DNA of 64,000 bases. Origin: Psychrobacter sp. APC 3426. GTDB lineage: Bacteria; Pseudomonadota; Gammaproteobacteria; Pseudomonadales; Moraxellaceae. The notes beneath the pieces are model-generated. The model worked only from the letters and a program-made list of their open reading frames with translations. It was not told the DNA's origin and searched no databases. The stretch's first letter is position 1. Each line of letters opens with the position of its first letter. Below are positions 1 through 8,925 of the stretch, one piece after another. The stretch is from positions 31,114 to 95,113 of the forward strand of contig NZ_JASDCF010000012.1 in NCBI RefSeq assembly GCF_030408035.1. Reading direction: 5' to 3'. The translations under genes and the position numbers were made by a program.

Positions 1-991
1 CAAAAGGCGCCCATGCAATCGTCCACGCAAAGATAAATAACGTCCAGCTACCGATCCAATCACTCGACTGATAGGCTTGTAAACTAAAAGTACGCTCAAC
101 GATATTGCCCAAATAGCTACCGGTATTCTCCATAAAGGCATTCAGAATAAATACCGATGGACCGACGATAAATACAAATATCATCAGCGCTGTGGCCAAT
201 ACCATGTTTAGGATAGACAACCGTTTAACACCTTTGTCCATTCCAGCCAACACAGAAACGAGGGCCGCTGCGGTAACCAAAGTGATGATAATGACTTGCA
301 CAGTCGTACTGACTGGAACCATTTCAGGCAATAAGTAATTCAAGCCTGCATTGATTTGCGCTACCGATAAACCCAAACTGGTGGCAATACCAAACATAGT
401 ACCTACAATTGCAAACACATCAACCGTATGCCCAATGGGACCATGTATTTTGTCACCAATTAGCGGATATAACGTTGAGCGCACTGATAATGGCAAACCA
501 TGGCGAAAAGAGAAATATGCCAATGATAACCCTACCACGCCATAAATCGCCCAAATGTGGAATCCCCAGTGAAAATAAGCAATCTGCATCGCTTCTTTGG
601 CAGCAGCAATGGTTTGTGGCTCTGAGAGTGGCGGACTGGCAAAATGTAGCACAGGTTCGGCGACGCCATAAAACAGTAAGGCAATGCCGTAGCCTGCTGA
701 AAACAGCATGGCAAACCATTCCAGAAACTTATACTCAGCCTCCGCATGGTCAGGCCCAAGTTTGATACTGCCATAAGACGAGAAAGCCAAAGCAACAATA
801 AATACCAAGAATATAGCAACTGCCAACATATAAAACCAACCGAAAGTATCGGTGGTAAACGCCAGTACAGAACTAAACAATTCGCCAGCAGCTTCGGGAT
901 TAATCGCTGTGCCAATCACTAGCAACAGCATAATAGCGGCGGCGGGTAAAAATACTGGCAGCAAAATAGTGGAGCGAGGTAATTTACTCAT
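1..991 (-). CDS. BCCT family osmolyte transporter (3' end missing)
   Basis: Inner-membrane carrier of the betaine/choline/carnitine family, probably importing a quaternary-ammonium osmolyte. The start codon is at 991 (MSKLPRSTILLPV...) and the frame stays open to the window edge, giving 330 codons of an expected 500-700. Visible family features are the TM3 segment GYGIALLFYGVAEP, the TM4 aromatic residues in HWGFHIWAIYGVVG (W, W and Y of the known substrate box), the GMDKGVKRLS block near residue 256, and the BCCT signature region at the very end, WTLFIFAWTIAWAPF. In that signature the usual double Trp (AWW) reads AWT, so one aromatic-box Trp is Thr, and the Gly-rich TM3 stretch is GxGxA. The exact substrate therefore cannot be assigned. 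The family call is firm. Confidence 0.9.
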   Translation of the reverse strand, partial: MSKLPRSTILLPVFLPAAAIMLLLVIGTAINPEAAGELFSSVLAFTTDTFGWFYMLAVAIFLVFIVALAFSSYGSIKLGPDHAEAEYKFLEWFAMLFSAGYGIALLFYGVAEPVLHFASPPLSEPQTIAAAKEAMQIAYFHWGFHIWAIYGVVGLSLAYFSFRHGLPLSVRSTLYPLIGDKIHGPIGHTVDVFAIVGTMFGIATSLGLSVAQINAGLNYLLPEMVPVSTTVQVIIITLVTAAALVSVLAGMDKGVKRLSILNMVLATALMIFVFIVGPSVFILNAFMENTGSYLGNIVERTFSLQAYQSSDWIGSWTLFIFAWTIAWAPF

Positions 992-1337
992 AAAAAATGA
1001 TATCCTCAAAAAGTAACAAGACAAAAGCACAGTGTATTTTTAAATCAACCTACGGTTTGATAAAGACAAAAATTATTAGCATAACTTATGCAAACACGTA
1101 CCTTATACAACCATGTAATTACAAACATGCAATTTGGGCAAATATGATATTTATCACACTCTTTTCCAAAACCCCAGACAATCCCTGACTCTGTAACACT
1201 ACTTTAACGATTGTTACATGACTATTACCAAGCAATAAAAAAGGCAGCTTGTGAGCTGCCTTTTTATAGTTATGAAGAAAAACTTAAAATCTAACGCCCT
1301 CTGTTGCTTTATTAAATAAGAAAGCGCTGTTTTTATG
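992..1337. other. Intergenic stretch upstream of the BCCT gene
   Basis: 346 bp, AT-rich, with no convincing ORF. It should hold the promoter of the BCCT carrier (reading leftwards) and it holds the terminator of the HIT gene at 1237-1267. No clear operator or riboswitch was recognised. Confidence 0.5.
1237..1267 (-). terminator. Rho-independent terminator of the HIT gene
   Basis: The stem GGCAGCT/AGCTGCC (1243-1260, loop TGTG) is flanked by A6 on the left and T5 on the right, so it can work in both directions. It lies about 70 bp after the HIT gene stop. Confidence 0.8.
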
Positions 1338-1781
1338 TTAAAAGGTGGAGATAATAGCGGCAAGTTGTTGAGCCATTTCTGCCAGTTCACCCTGATCTGC
1401 TTGAGTGACTGCATGACGACCTAGCTCATGAATGCTCGAAGGAATCAGGTGAATATGATAGTGAAAAACAGTTTGACCCGCTTGCGAGCCATTTAGCTGC
1501 ATCTGAATAATGCCTTCACGCTCAAATAACTGACGCTGTGCTTGCATCACCTTTTTAGAGGTCATCAAAACAGCGGCGGCATACTCTGGTTCAAGATCCA
1601 CCAAGTCGACGGCTTTTTGCTTAGGTATAACCAGTACATGGCCTTTCGCTTGCGGCATGATATCCATGAAAGCGAGGGTTTTATCATCTTCATACACTTT
1701 GTGATATGGAATGTCACCGTTTAGCATTTTGGCAAAGATATTATTATCATCGTATTTGGCTTGCTGATTGGCTTGTGTCAT
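1338..1781 (-). CDS. HIT family (HinT-like) nucleotide hydrolase
   Basis: 147-aa protein of the histidine-triad family, which hydrolyses nucleoside phosphoramidates or related AMP esters in the cytoplasm. The triad HxHxH is at H107, H109 and H111 within FHYHIHLIPS, and the N-terminal half has the usual NIFAKMLNGDIP and AFMDIMPQAKGHVLVIPK blocks. An AAAGGAAAA ribosome site precedes the ATG. It is slightly longer than E. coli HinT (119 aa), mainly through its ends. It is monocistronic, with its own terminator at 1237-1267, and divergent from the gene at 1991. HinT and Hit (YcfF) cannot be separated here; the family is clear. Confidence 0.9.
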   Translation of the reverse strand: MTQANQQAKYDDNNIFAKMLNGDIPYHKVYEDDKTLAFMDIMPQAKGHVLVIPKQKAVDLVDLEPEYAAAVLMTSKKVMQAQRQLFEREGIIQMQLNGSQAGQTVFHYHIHLIPSSIHELGRHAVTQADQGELAEMAQQLAAIISTF

Positions 1782-1990
1782 TATTTTTTCCTTTGGTTGC
1801 TAGCTGTTTACTCTTTTTTAGAATGGATTAAAACGTACTTAATATAGTGGACGAAATACAGTCTGAACACAAGTCGCTGTAATGCTCAGAATCAGAACTT
1901 CAATCAAAATATCAATCGCTTTAGCCTACCAATTTGGTTGGCGAGACAGTCGCTTTAAATGTTATATTAATACTCTATTTTAATGACACT

Positions 1991-2797
1991 ATGTTTATGG
2001 ATGCGCTAACTTTGCCGACTCAAACATCACCCAATAATGACGCTGGTACAGCGCTCAATCATACGCTGACACCTGTAACAGAAGATGCCGTGCACAACAC
2101 AGACGCTCTACATAACACTGCTTCTGAACGTCAGAGCCACGCTCACACCATTGCGCCAAACGCTATCATTTTAGCGGAAGCACTGACTGATAAGAGCATC
2201 CATTGGCAGATACATAATTGCAAAATCATTAAGAAGACCGTGACTCAGGACTTACCACTACCGTTCTTATATCACTATGACAGTCTAGAGGATGCCGTTA
2301 AGCAAGCAAATCCATTGACGCCTGCTCTACTTGCACAATTCAATACACCTATGACGGCCGATGCTGCTGCCAAACTAATGGGGATCAATGAAGGGCTGTT
2401 AGCCAGTCCTTGGCATGTAAAAGTCATTGGCTCATTGGTCGTATTCAGCGAAGCCCTACAATTAGCAGTACGCTTGCATTGGACCAATACGGGCAAAGAC
2501 ACTCAGCAAATATATACCAAAGATGCCGCAGACGCCATTACCGCCGCCTTCAAGGACTGGCAGTTTTTTGGTCGTGTGGATATTCTTTATAAGAATGACA
2601 AACAAACTCTAGTTAGTGTTGATGAGCAGCCATCCAAGACGCAAACACAGCCACCCGATGCGCTATTGACGATTGAACCTAGCAGAGATTACCAACAGCT
2701 GGTCGCTAACCATGCCTTAAGCGTTATTATTAAGTTGGAGGCAGATAAAGTAGATTTGCCTTGGTTTGATAAAGCCATCTTGGAGCGTCTTGAGTAG
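1991..2797 (+). CDS. Hypothetical protein, 268 aa
   Basis: I do not recognise this protein. The frame opens at a TTG at 1934, but ATG 1991 (MFMDALTL) or ATG 1997 is a more ordinary start; neither has a strong ribosome site. The first ~65 residues are polar and rich in Thr, Asn and His and look disordered. The rest (from about QIHNCKIIKKTV) reads as a compact alpha/beta domain with the stretches ASPWHVKVIGSLVVFSEALQ and FKDWQFFGRVDILYKNDKQ. No signal peptide, membrane helix or catalytic motif was seen. It stands alone between the HIT gene and ilvD. Reading-frame length and protein-like composition support a real gene, probably lineage-restricted. Confidence 0.7.
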   Translation: MFMDALTLPTQTSPNNDAGTALNHTLTPVTEDAVHNTDALHNTASERQSHAHTIAPNAIILAEALTDKSIHWQIHNCKIIKKTVTQDLPLPFLYHYDSLEDAVKQANPLTPALLAQFNTPMTADAAAKLMGINEGLLASPWHVKVIGSLVVFSEALQLAVRLHWTNTGKDTQQIYTKDAADAITAAFKDWQFFGRVDILYKNDKQTLVSVDEQPSKTQTQPPDALLTIEPSRDYQQLVANHALSVIIKLEADKVDLPWFDKAILERLE

Positions 2798-2988
2798 CGC
2801 TATGCTTACTTTTTTATTGCAATACACGACTGATTGTTAACGAATCGTTTTCAGTTATCCATATCTAATGGTATGGTAATGACCTAGTATTATTCACTAG
2901 TACTCACTCAGTATAAAAAGCACACTATTAATATCACAGCTGAGGCTGCACATTTTAACAAACCTCGCCTATTTGTAAGGAATATCAC

Positions 2989-4899
2989 ATGGATTATCGC
3001 TCAAAAACCTCTACTGGTGGTCGTAATATGGCAGGTGCTCGCGCACTATGGCGTGCAACTGGCATGACTGATAGCGACTTTGGCAAACCAATCATTGCGA
3101 TTGCCAACTCATTCACCCAGTTTGTACCCGGTCATGTGCATCTAAAAGACCTTGGGCAAATGGTGGCGCGCGAGATTGAAAAGGCGGGCGGCGTCGCAAA
3201 AGAGTTCAATACTATCGCTGTCGATGATGGTATTGCGATGGGTCATAGTGGCATGTTGTACTCACTACCCAGTCGTGACCTCATTGCCGATTCTGTTGAA
3301 TATATGGTCAATGCGCATTGCGCTGATGCTTTAGTTTGTATTTCTAACTGCGATAAAATCACCCCTGGTATGCTAATGGCCGCAATGCGCCTAAATATTC
3401 CCGTGGTGTTTATCTCAGGTGGGCCAATGGAAGCGGGTAAAGTCATTGCCAGCACCGTGGCTCATAGTCATAATAATGACGGCGGTAGCGACGTCCATAC
3501 CACTGACAGTAAAGGCAATGCGATTCGTAAGCTTGATTTGGTTGATGCGATGATGGATGCCGCTGATGATAGCATCAGTGATGAAGACGTCTTAGCCATT
3601 GAAAGCTCAGCCTGCCCAACTTGTGGTTCGTGCTCTGGTATGTTTACTGCTAACTCTATGAACTGCTTGACCGAAGCGTTAGGTTTGGCATTGCCTGGTA
3701 ATGGTTCGCTATTGGCGACTCATTCGCTGCGCCGCGAGTTATTCTTAGAAGCTGGACGAACGATTGTGTCATTGGCCAAGCGCCGCTATGAGCAAGATGA
3801 TGATTCGGTATTGCCGCGTTCTATCGCCACCAAAGCCGCCTTTGAAAATGCGATGACCTTAGATATCGCCATGGGCGGCTCGACCAACACTATTTTGCAT
3901 CTACTCGCTGCTGCTAATGAAGCGGAAGTCGACTTTAAAATGCATGATATCGATCGTTTAAGTCGCGGTGTACCTTGCCTCTCGAAAGTTGCGCCTGCGT
4001 CACAAAAATATCATATGGAAGACGTGCATCGTGCCGGTGGTGTCTTTGCGCTGTTGGCCGAACTTGATCGTGCGGGCTTGCTGAATACTGACTTGCCAAC
4101 CATTCATAGTGCCACGATGAAAGAAGCCATCGATAAATGGGACATCATGAATCCTGACAATCTTGAGGCGCGTGCACGCTATATCGCCGCTCCTGGAGGC
4201 GTCCGTACCACTGAGGCATTTTCACAGTCAAAAGAATGGCCAAACCTCGACGTCAACCGTGAGTCAGGCTGTATTCGCAGTGCCAAGCATGCCTATTCAG
4301 AAGATGGTGGACTGGCAGTACTGTATGGCAACATCGCTGAGCGTGGCTGCGTGGTAAAAACCGCAGGCGTCGATGAAAGCATCCTAGCCTTTACCGGTCG
4401 TGCACGACTCTTTGAATCGCAAGACGATGCAGTAGCAGCCGTGCTTGATGATAAAATCGTGGCAGGTGATGTGGTCATCATTCGCTATGAGGGTCCAAAA
4501 GGCGGCCCTGGCATGCAAGAGATGCTCTATCCAACGACTTACCTAAAGTCTAAAGGCTTAGGAAAAGAGTGTGCGCTACTCACTGACGGTCGTTTCTCTG
4601 GCGGTACGTCAGGACTATCAATTGGTCACGCCAGCCCTGAAGCGGCTGAAGGTGGCGCTATTGGTCTGGTTGAAGAAGGCGATACTATTCATATTGACAT
4701 CCCAAACCGCACCATCAATATGCAGGTCAGCGATGCAGATTTAGCAGCTCGCCGCGAAGCCATGGAAGCTCGTGGTCGCGATGCTTGGAAGCCAGTAAGT
4801 CGTGAACGTCATGTAACGCCCGCACTACGTGCCTATGCTGCTATGACGACTAGCGCTGATACTGGTGCAGTACGTGATGTCAGTCAAGTCGAGCGTTGA
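2989..4899 (+). CDS. ilvD: Dihydroxy-acid dehydratase
   Basis: Fe-S cluster enzyme of valine/isoleucine biosynthesis that dehydrates 2,3-dihydroxy-3-methyl acids to 2-oxo acids. The 636-aa product matches the family over its full length (E. coli 616 aa). The N-terminus [22 protein letters not shown] is typical. The cluster-ligand motifs [10 protein letters not shown] (Cys about residue 121) and [12 protein letters not shown] (about 208-219) are present, as are the C-terminal [11 protein letters not shown] and [12 protein letters not shown] blocks. A GTAAGGAAT ribosome site lies 8-9 nt before the ATG. It is monocistronic with a strong terminator at 4947. No attenuator leader peptide was seen upstream. 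Confidence 0.97.
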   Translation: MDYRSKTSTGGRNMAGARALWRATGMTDSDFGKPIIAIANSFTQFVPGHVHLKDLGQMVAREIEKAGGVAKEFNTIAVDDGIAMGHSGMLYSLPSRDLIADSVEYMVNAHCADALVCISNCDKITPGMLMAAMRLNIPVVFISGGPMEAGKVIASTVAHSHNNDGGSDVHTTDSKGNAIRKLDLVDAMMDAADDSISDEDVLAIESSACPTCGSCSGMFTANSMNCLTEALGLALPGNGSLLATHSLRRELFLEAGRTIVSLAKRRYEQDDDSVLPRSIATKAAFENAMTLDIAMGGSTNTILHLLAAANEAEVDFKMHDIDRLSRGVPCLSKVAPASQKYHMEDVHRAGGVFALLAELDRAGLLNTDLPTIHSATMKEAIDKWDIMNPDNLEARARYIAAPGGVRTTEAFSQSKEWPNLDVNRESGCIRSAKHAYSEDGGLAVLYGNIAERGCVVKTAGVDESILAFTGRARLFESQDDAVAAVLDDKIVAGDVVIIRYEGPKGGPGMQEMLYPTTYLKSKGLGKECALLTDGRFSGGTSGLSIGHASPEAAEGGAIGLVEEGDTIHIDIPNRTINMQVSDADLAARREAMEARGRDAWKPVSRERHVTPALRAYAAMTTSADTGAVRDVSQVER

Positions 4900-4946
4900 T
4901 TTTTGATTAACCGTACTTTTTATTAAAAATTGAATTTTTTTAAATC

Positions 4947-4973
4947 AAGCCTGCGCTATGCAGGCTTTTTTTT
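4947..4973 (+). terminator. Terminator of ilvD
   Basis: 8-bp perfect stem AAGCCTGC/GCAGGCTT with a GCTAT loop, followed by a run of eight T. Confidence 0.9.
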
Positions 4974-5111
4974 CACCAAAAAACAACGCAGCGCGCGTTT
5001 TGATAACGATTTTTTGCGATATTAAAAGATATTTACCCTCATTATTGAAGGCTAATAAATGTCACCCAATGACACACCTCTAAAACCAATAAAATAGCGT
5101 GCCTAAACCCT

Positions 5112-6362
5112 ATGATTGACAACTATAACTTATTCTTATTGGTGTGCGGCATTGCTTTTCTGCTAGGGGCATTGTTCCCTATTATTTTTCGGCGCACCTC
5201 GATTATCTCCTTACCAATGCTGCAAGTCAGCTTTGGCTTGATAATGGGATACTGGTGGACAACCTTATCTTTTTTAGACCCCATTGATAATGGATTGATT
5301 ATCGAAAAGCTCACTGAGATTGTGGTTCTGGTATCACTGGTAGGTGCTGGCATCAAGATTGATACCGAGTTATCTTGGCAGCTATGGCGACCGACGGTTA
5401 GGCTGCTACTGATCACCATGCCGATCGGTATTTTTGTAATGGCAGTGCTTGGCTATTATGCTTTTGGTTTGACGCTAGGCGCTGCTATCTTGTTGGGTGC
5501 GGTACTGGCACCAACTGACCCTGTGCTCGCCTCTAGTATTCAGGTAGGTCCTCCAAATACGGGCGGTGAAGATACGCCTCGCTTTACCCTAACGTCAGAA
5601 GCAGGACTCAATGACGGACTGGCTTTTCCCTTTGTTTATTTAGCAATTAAGATCGCAGAAGCGTTTAGCGAGGGTCAGCGCTTTACCAGCGAGATGCTAT
5701 GGTCGTGGTTCACTCATGATGTGCTGTGGAAAATTGGCGCAGGCTTGGTGGTCGGTATTGTTGTTGGCAAAGTGATGGCCAAACTGGTGTTTTCGAAACA
5801 TAGCCAGGATACGACTATATCACAAGGTTACGTGGTTATTGCCCTCACACTAGTGGCTTATGGCTTAGCAGAATATGTACACAGTTACGGTTTTATTGCC
5901 GTATTTGTTGCTGCTTTCGCCTTTCGCCGCTCAGAACATCAGCACACTTATCATCAAAAACTGCATGACTTTGCTGAGCAATCAGAAGGCTTACTGATGT
6001 CATTGGTACTGGTGATTTTTGGTATGTTCCTCGGTCAAGGGCTGCAATCTGGGGTCGAGCTGACATGGCGCGTTTATATCGTCAGCTTCACCTTTTTATT
6101 ATTAATACGGCCAATCGGGGGATTCATTGCATTGTCAGGACTCAACCTCCCTCGTACCGAAAAATACGCCATCTCAGCCTTAGGTATTCGGGGTATCGGT
6201 ACTTTGTACTATTTGTCTTACGCGCTCAACCAAGGCTTCTTTGCAGATGACGACGCCCTTAAACTATGGGTCGTTTGTTCGATTGTTATCTTGACGTCCA
6301 TTTTTATCCATGGATTGAGTGCGACTAAGCTACTAAAAATGACACCTAATGAGTCGCATTAA
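5112..6362 (+). CDS. CPA1 family Na+/H+ antiporter (NhaP-like)
   Basis: 416-aa polytopic inner-membrane protein with about 12 hydrophobic segments, of the monovalent cation:proton antiporter-1 family, which exchanges Na+ or K+ for H+ in pH and salt homeostasis. The core ion-site motif is visible: LAPTDPVLASS followed by TSEAGLNDGLAFPFV (the ND pair and nearby acidic residues). Length fits NhaP proteins without a long cytoplasmic tail. The ATG at 5112 has only a weak ribosome site. It sits alone between ilvD and a convergent hydrolase. Together with the BCCT carrier at the window start it fits a salt-tolerant lifestyle. Ion selectivity cannot be read from sequence. Confidence 0.9.
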   Translation: MIDNYNLFLLVCGIAFLLGALFPIIFRRTSIISLPMLQVSFGLIMGYWWTTLSFLDPIDNGLIIEKLTEIVVLVSLVGAGIKIDTELSWQLWRPTVRLLLITMPIGIFVMAVLGYYAFGLTLGAAILLGAVLAPTDPVLASSIQVGPPNTGGEDTPRFTLTSEAGLNDGLAFPFVYLAIKIAEAFSEGQRFTSEMLWSWFTHDVLWKIGAGLVVGIVVGKVMAKLVFSKHSQDTTISQGYVVIALTLVAYGLAEYVHSYGFIAVFVAAFAFRRSEHQHTYHQKLHDFAEQSEGLLMSLVLVIFGMFLGQGLQSGVELTWRVYIVSFTFLLLIRPIGGFIALSGLNLPRTEKYAISALGIRGIGTLYYLSYALNQGFFADDDALKLWVVCSIVILTSIFIHGLSATKLLKMTPNESH

Positions 6363-6391
6363 TTTAGCAAACCTTTATCGCGCATTTATCA

Positions 6392-6446
6392 CAGGCAAGC
6401 CAATTATCTCTCTAGTTATGCTGATTCATAAGGCTTGCCTGCTTTT
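6392..6446. terminator. Hairpin between convergent genes
   Basis: CAGGCAAGCC (6392-6401) pairs with GGCTTGCCTG (6432-6441) around a 30-nt loop, followed by CTTTTC. It probably ends the antiporter transcript and perhaps the opposing hydrolase transcript. Confidence 0.6.
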
Positions 6447-6451
6447 CAAAG

Positions 6452-7942
6452 CTATTGATACCCACTATCATTTGTAGTAATAAAATCGAGCACCGCTTCT
6501 GTCAGTGCAAATTGACGAACATCATTTAGCATAGTGGCGTCAAAATTATGGACAAAAGCAAACGACAGTTGGCGTGTTGGGTCACACCAAGCTACGGAGC
6601 CGTTATAACCCATATGACCAAAACCCAATGAAGCATCAGCACAAACGCTAAACAGACGATGATAGCCCAAGCGCCAATTCATATGCGCGGGCATGACGGC
6701 GTCTGCACCCATTAATTGCGGTGATGACAGTTGCTCGAAAGTTTCACTATCAATTAGCACCTGCCCTTGCCACTCACCGCCATTGGCTAGCATGGCATAC
6801 ATGGTCGCCAGCGCCTGTGCTGAGGCGACCCCATTGGCTGCTGGAATGATAGCTTGTAACGACTCACGGCGATGGTAGTCAATGGGTTTTTTATTCGCAG
6901 GTACTAGTGCGGCTTTATAGTTTTTTAGATTGAGGCTACTGGCGTCGAAATATAAACTGTTAATTTGTGCTGTATTAAGCGTCACTGGTTTGCACTCATC
7001 ACTCTCAACTTCATTTTGAATACCAGTGTCAGTGTCATTATCATTATTAAAGTCACTTTGACTTTGATAATGACTGTTATTTTTGGCACTAGGAGTAGTT
7101 AATGGCTGTTGCTCGACTCTCTGCTGCCAACATGAATAGCTAGGTAGACTGGCATAAGTCTGTAAGGTATTTTGCGAATCCACTTTTAAGGTCGGTTTAT
7201 GTCGCTTATTACGTAGCGGTGAGCCATCCTCATTGGCAACTTCAAAATCCTTGACCAGCCTTGCGACTTGCTCAACGTTGCTATCTGGCACACCAAAATA
7301 ACAGCTGTCGGCAATGCCCAAAGGTTCAGTTAAATAGTGTCTCAGCGCTTTAGCCAATGACATATCAGTAGCGGCCTCTATCACTCCCCCTAATACCCAG
7401 CCATAAATGAGCGCACTATAAGCACTGTCATAGGACTCAGCATCTTCAGGCGCAGTTATCGGCATGGCAGCTATTTTACTCAGCATCAACGTCCAATCAA
7501 GCAACCCTTCACTATCGACATCGATACTTTGAATAGAAAATAAATTTGCTTGATGTGACATGACCTGACGCAGAGTAATATTCCCTTTACCCTGTGCTGC
7601 AAATGCTGACCAATAATTGGCAACCGGCGTATCATAATCAAGCACCTGCTGCGAAACCAAAACATGAACCAATGTTGCCAGCACCCCTTTACCTGTCGAA
7701 AAGTTAATGGCTAAGGTGTCAGGCTGCCAAGACGTGTCCAAGCGTGCCGCTCCCACACTTGCCTGTGCGATACAGCGATCTGCCTGATAGACCACCACAG
7801 AACCACCCGCTGGCGCATCATCTAGCTGTAAATCTGTCAGTAGCTGCTGTAAGTGCTGTTGAAGCGTACTATCAATCTGATTGTCACTCTGACTTGTAAT
7901 ATTTCGATTCGTTTTTTTGTCATTGTTGGTCATTGCTGCCAT
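6452..7942 (-). CDS. Serine hydrolase, class C beta-lactamase-like (EstB/penicillin-binding fold)
   Basis: 496-aa cytoplasmic-looking serine hydrolase of the beta-lactamase/D-Ala-D-Ala carboxypeptidase fold. The nucleophile motif SxxK is seen as FSTGKGVLATL (about residue 90), the second motif as YDSAYSALIYGW, and a C-terminal HMGYNGS block takes the place of the KTG triad, as in EstB-type esterases. No signal peptide is present, which argues for an esterase or peptidase rather than a periplasmic beta-lactamase. A polar insertion rich in Asn, Asp, Ser and Gln occupies about residues 277-320. Two in-frame ATGs (7942, 7933) compete; a GGGAG lies just upstream and is better spaced for the second. 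Substrate unknown. Confidence 0.85.
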   Translation of the reverse strand: MAAMTNNDKKTNRNITSQSDNQIDSTLQQHLQQLLTDLQLDDAPAGGSVVVYQADRCIAQASVGAARLDTSWQPDTLAINFSTGKGVLATLVHVLVSQQVLDYDTPVANYWSAFAAQGKGNITLRQVMSHQANLFSIQSIDVDSEGLLDWTLMLSKIAAMPITAPEDAESYDSAYSALIYGWVLGGVIEAATDMSLAKALRHYLTEPLGIADSCYFGVPDSNVEQVARLVKDFEVANEDGSPLRNKRHKPTLKVDSQNTLQTYASLPSYSCWQQRVEQQPLTTPSAKNNSHYQSQSDFNNDNDTDTGIQNEVESDECKPVTLNTAQINSLYFDASSLNLKNYKAALVPANKKPIDYHRRESLQAIIPAANGVASAQALATMYAMLANGGEWQGQVLIDSETFEQLSSPQLMGADAVMPAHMNWRLGYHRLFSVCADASLGFGHMGYNGSVAWCDPTRQLSFAFVHNFDATMLNDVRQFALTEAVLDFITTNDSGYQ

Positions 7943-8058
7943 GCTCCCATATCATCAAATAGCTAAGCGTTATTATATTTTTAATCTACGTTTTAACCCA
8001 CATTACAAGCTTAACCCTGTTAACGGCTAGCGCGATTAAGTTATGTTGAACATTTTTC

Positions 8059-8091
8059 AAAAAAAAAGGCCACCCATTGGTCGCCTTTTTA
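8059..8091 (-). terminator. Terminator of the phosphatase-like gene
   Basis: AAAAAGGC (8063-8070) pairs with GCCTTTTT (8083-8090). The A run on the left gives a U tract on the minus strand, about 25 bp after the stop at 8113. Confidence 0.75.
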
Positions 8092-8112
8092 TCAATCCGT
8101 CATACTGGTATA

Positions 8113-8670
8113 TTAGCGTGGTACCAACAACCGATTATGAACCTCTTCTTCAAGCTTAGTCAAACCATGACTGCGTCCACGCTCCATCGCCGTATCCATC
8201 TTACGACCACGTAGCCAGCCTGCACGCAGCGCTATGGCAGCCCCTGCTCTATTACCAGAACCACAGTGCATCGCTACTTTCTTGCCATGATGCTGTCGCA
8301 AAATATTATCAAATGCCAATATTTTAAGCTGCTTTAAATCAGCAGCGCCACTAATAGGGAGCTGTTCGTAGTGCATACCTGCGCGCTTTACCGCTGCTGC
8401 TTCATCAAAGCTTAACTCATCGTCAGGCTGTAAGTTAATCACCAGCTCGACACCAGCTTTGGCTAATGCAGCCACCTTTTCGTCATCAAGTGCACCGCAG
8501 ACAATGGTGTTTGTATCAGGACGAAAATACGGCTCAAAGATACTCGCCAGGTCAATACCATTATCAGTAACGTTTTGGTCAGTGACAGTGCTGTCGTTAA
8601 CAATATTGTCATTAGCAGCGACTGAATCGTCACTTAGGGTTGGGCTTGTTGCTTCTGTTTGTGAGGTCAT
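8113..8670 (-). CDS. DUF442/beta-lactamase-hydrolase-like protein phosphatase
   Basis: 185 aa from ATG 8670. The C-terminal domain has a Cys-phosphatase-type loop HCGSGNRAGAA (Cys136) of the C-x-S-G-x-R form typical of the DUF442/BLH family, a relative of dual-specificity phosphatases. These have been linked to sulfide metabolism and dephosphorylation, but the substrate here is unknown. The first ~45 residues are polar (Asp, Asn, Thr) and probably disordered. The frame is open back to 8766, but that extension lies partly inside a mobile-element relic (8711-8895), so ATG 8670 is preferred although its ribosome site is weak. Monocistronic, with a terminator at 8059. Confidence 0.8.
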   Translation of the reverse strand: MTSQTEATSPTLSDDSVAANDNIVNDSTVTDQNVTDNGIDLASIFEPYFRPDTNTIVCGALDDEKVAALAKAGVELVINLQPDDELSFDEAAAVKRAGMHYEQLPISGAADLKQLKILAFDNILRQHHGKKVAMHCGSGNRAGAAIALRAGWLRGRKMDTAMERGRSHGLTKLEEEVHNRLLVPR

Positions 8671-8710
8671 AATGTTAAATATGTTCGTTAAGTTTGCTAT
8701 TGAAATGTCT

Positions 8711-8895
8711 TTAGGGCATGCCCTCATATTAAAAATGATGACAAAAATACGATAAATTGCCGTCAAAAAAGAAAAACAACGAAGATAACATCGGGATATT
8801 ACCTAGCTATTTGACGCTGTTTGGCAAGATTTAGCCATTTTTAGCCCATCTATATATTCATCATATTCATCGATTGCATTGAGGACACGCCCTAG
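8711..8895. mobile_element. MITE-like element, family 1, copy A (degenerate left end)
   Basis: About 185 bp without coding capacity. The right end AGGACACGCCCTAG (8882-8895) is intact and the left end TTAGGGCATGCCCTCA is a decayed inverted copy. The interior matches the element at 38618-38796 over most of its length, for example the shared block GATTTAGCCATTTTTAGCCC near the right third. It lies directly upstream of the phosphatase-like gene. TA on both sides of the GGG...CCC ends would fit an IS5/IS427-type origin (inference). Confidence 0.8.
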
Positions 8896-8925
8896 TTAAA
8901 CGGTAAAAATCTTACTGGCAAACTA

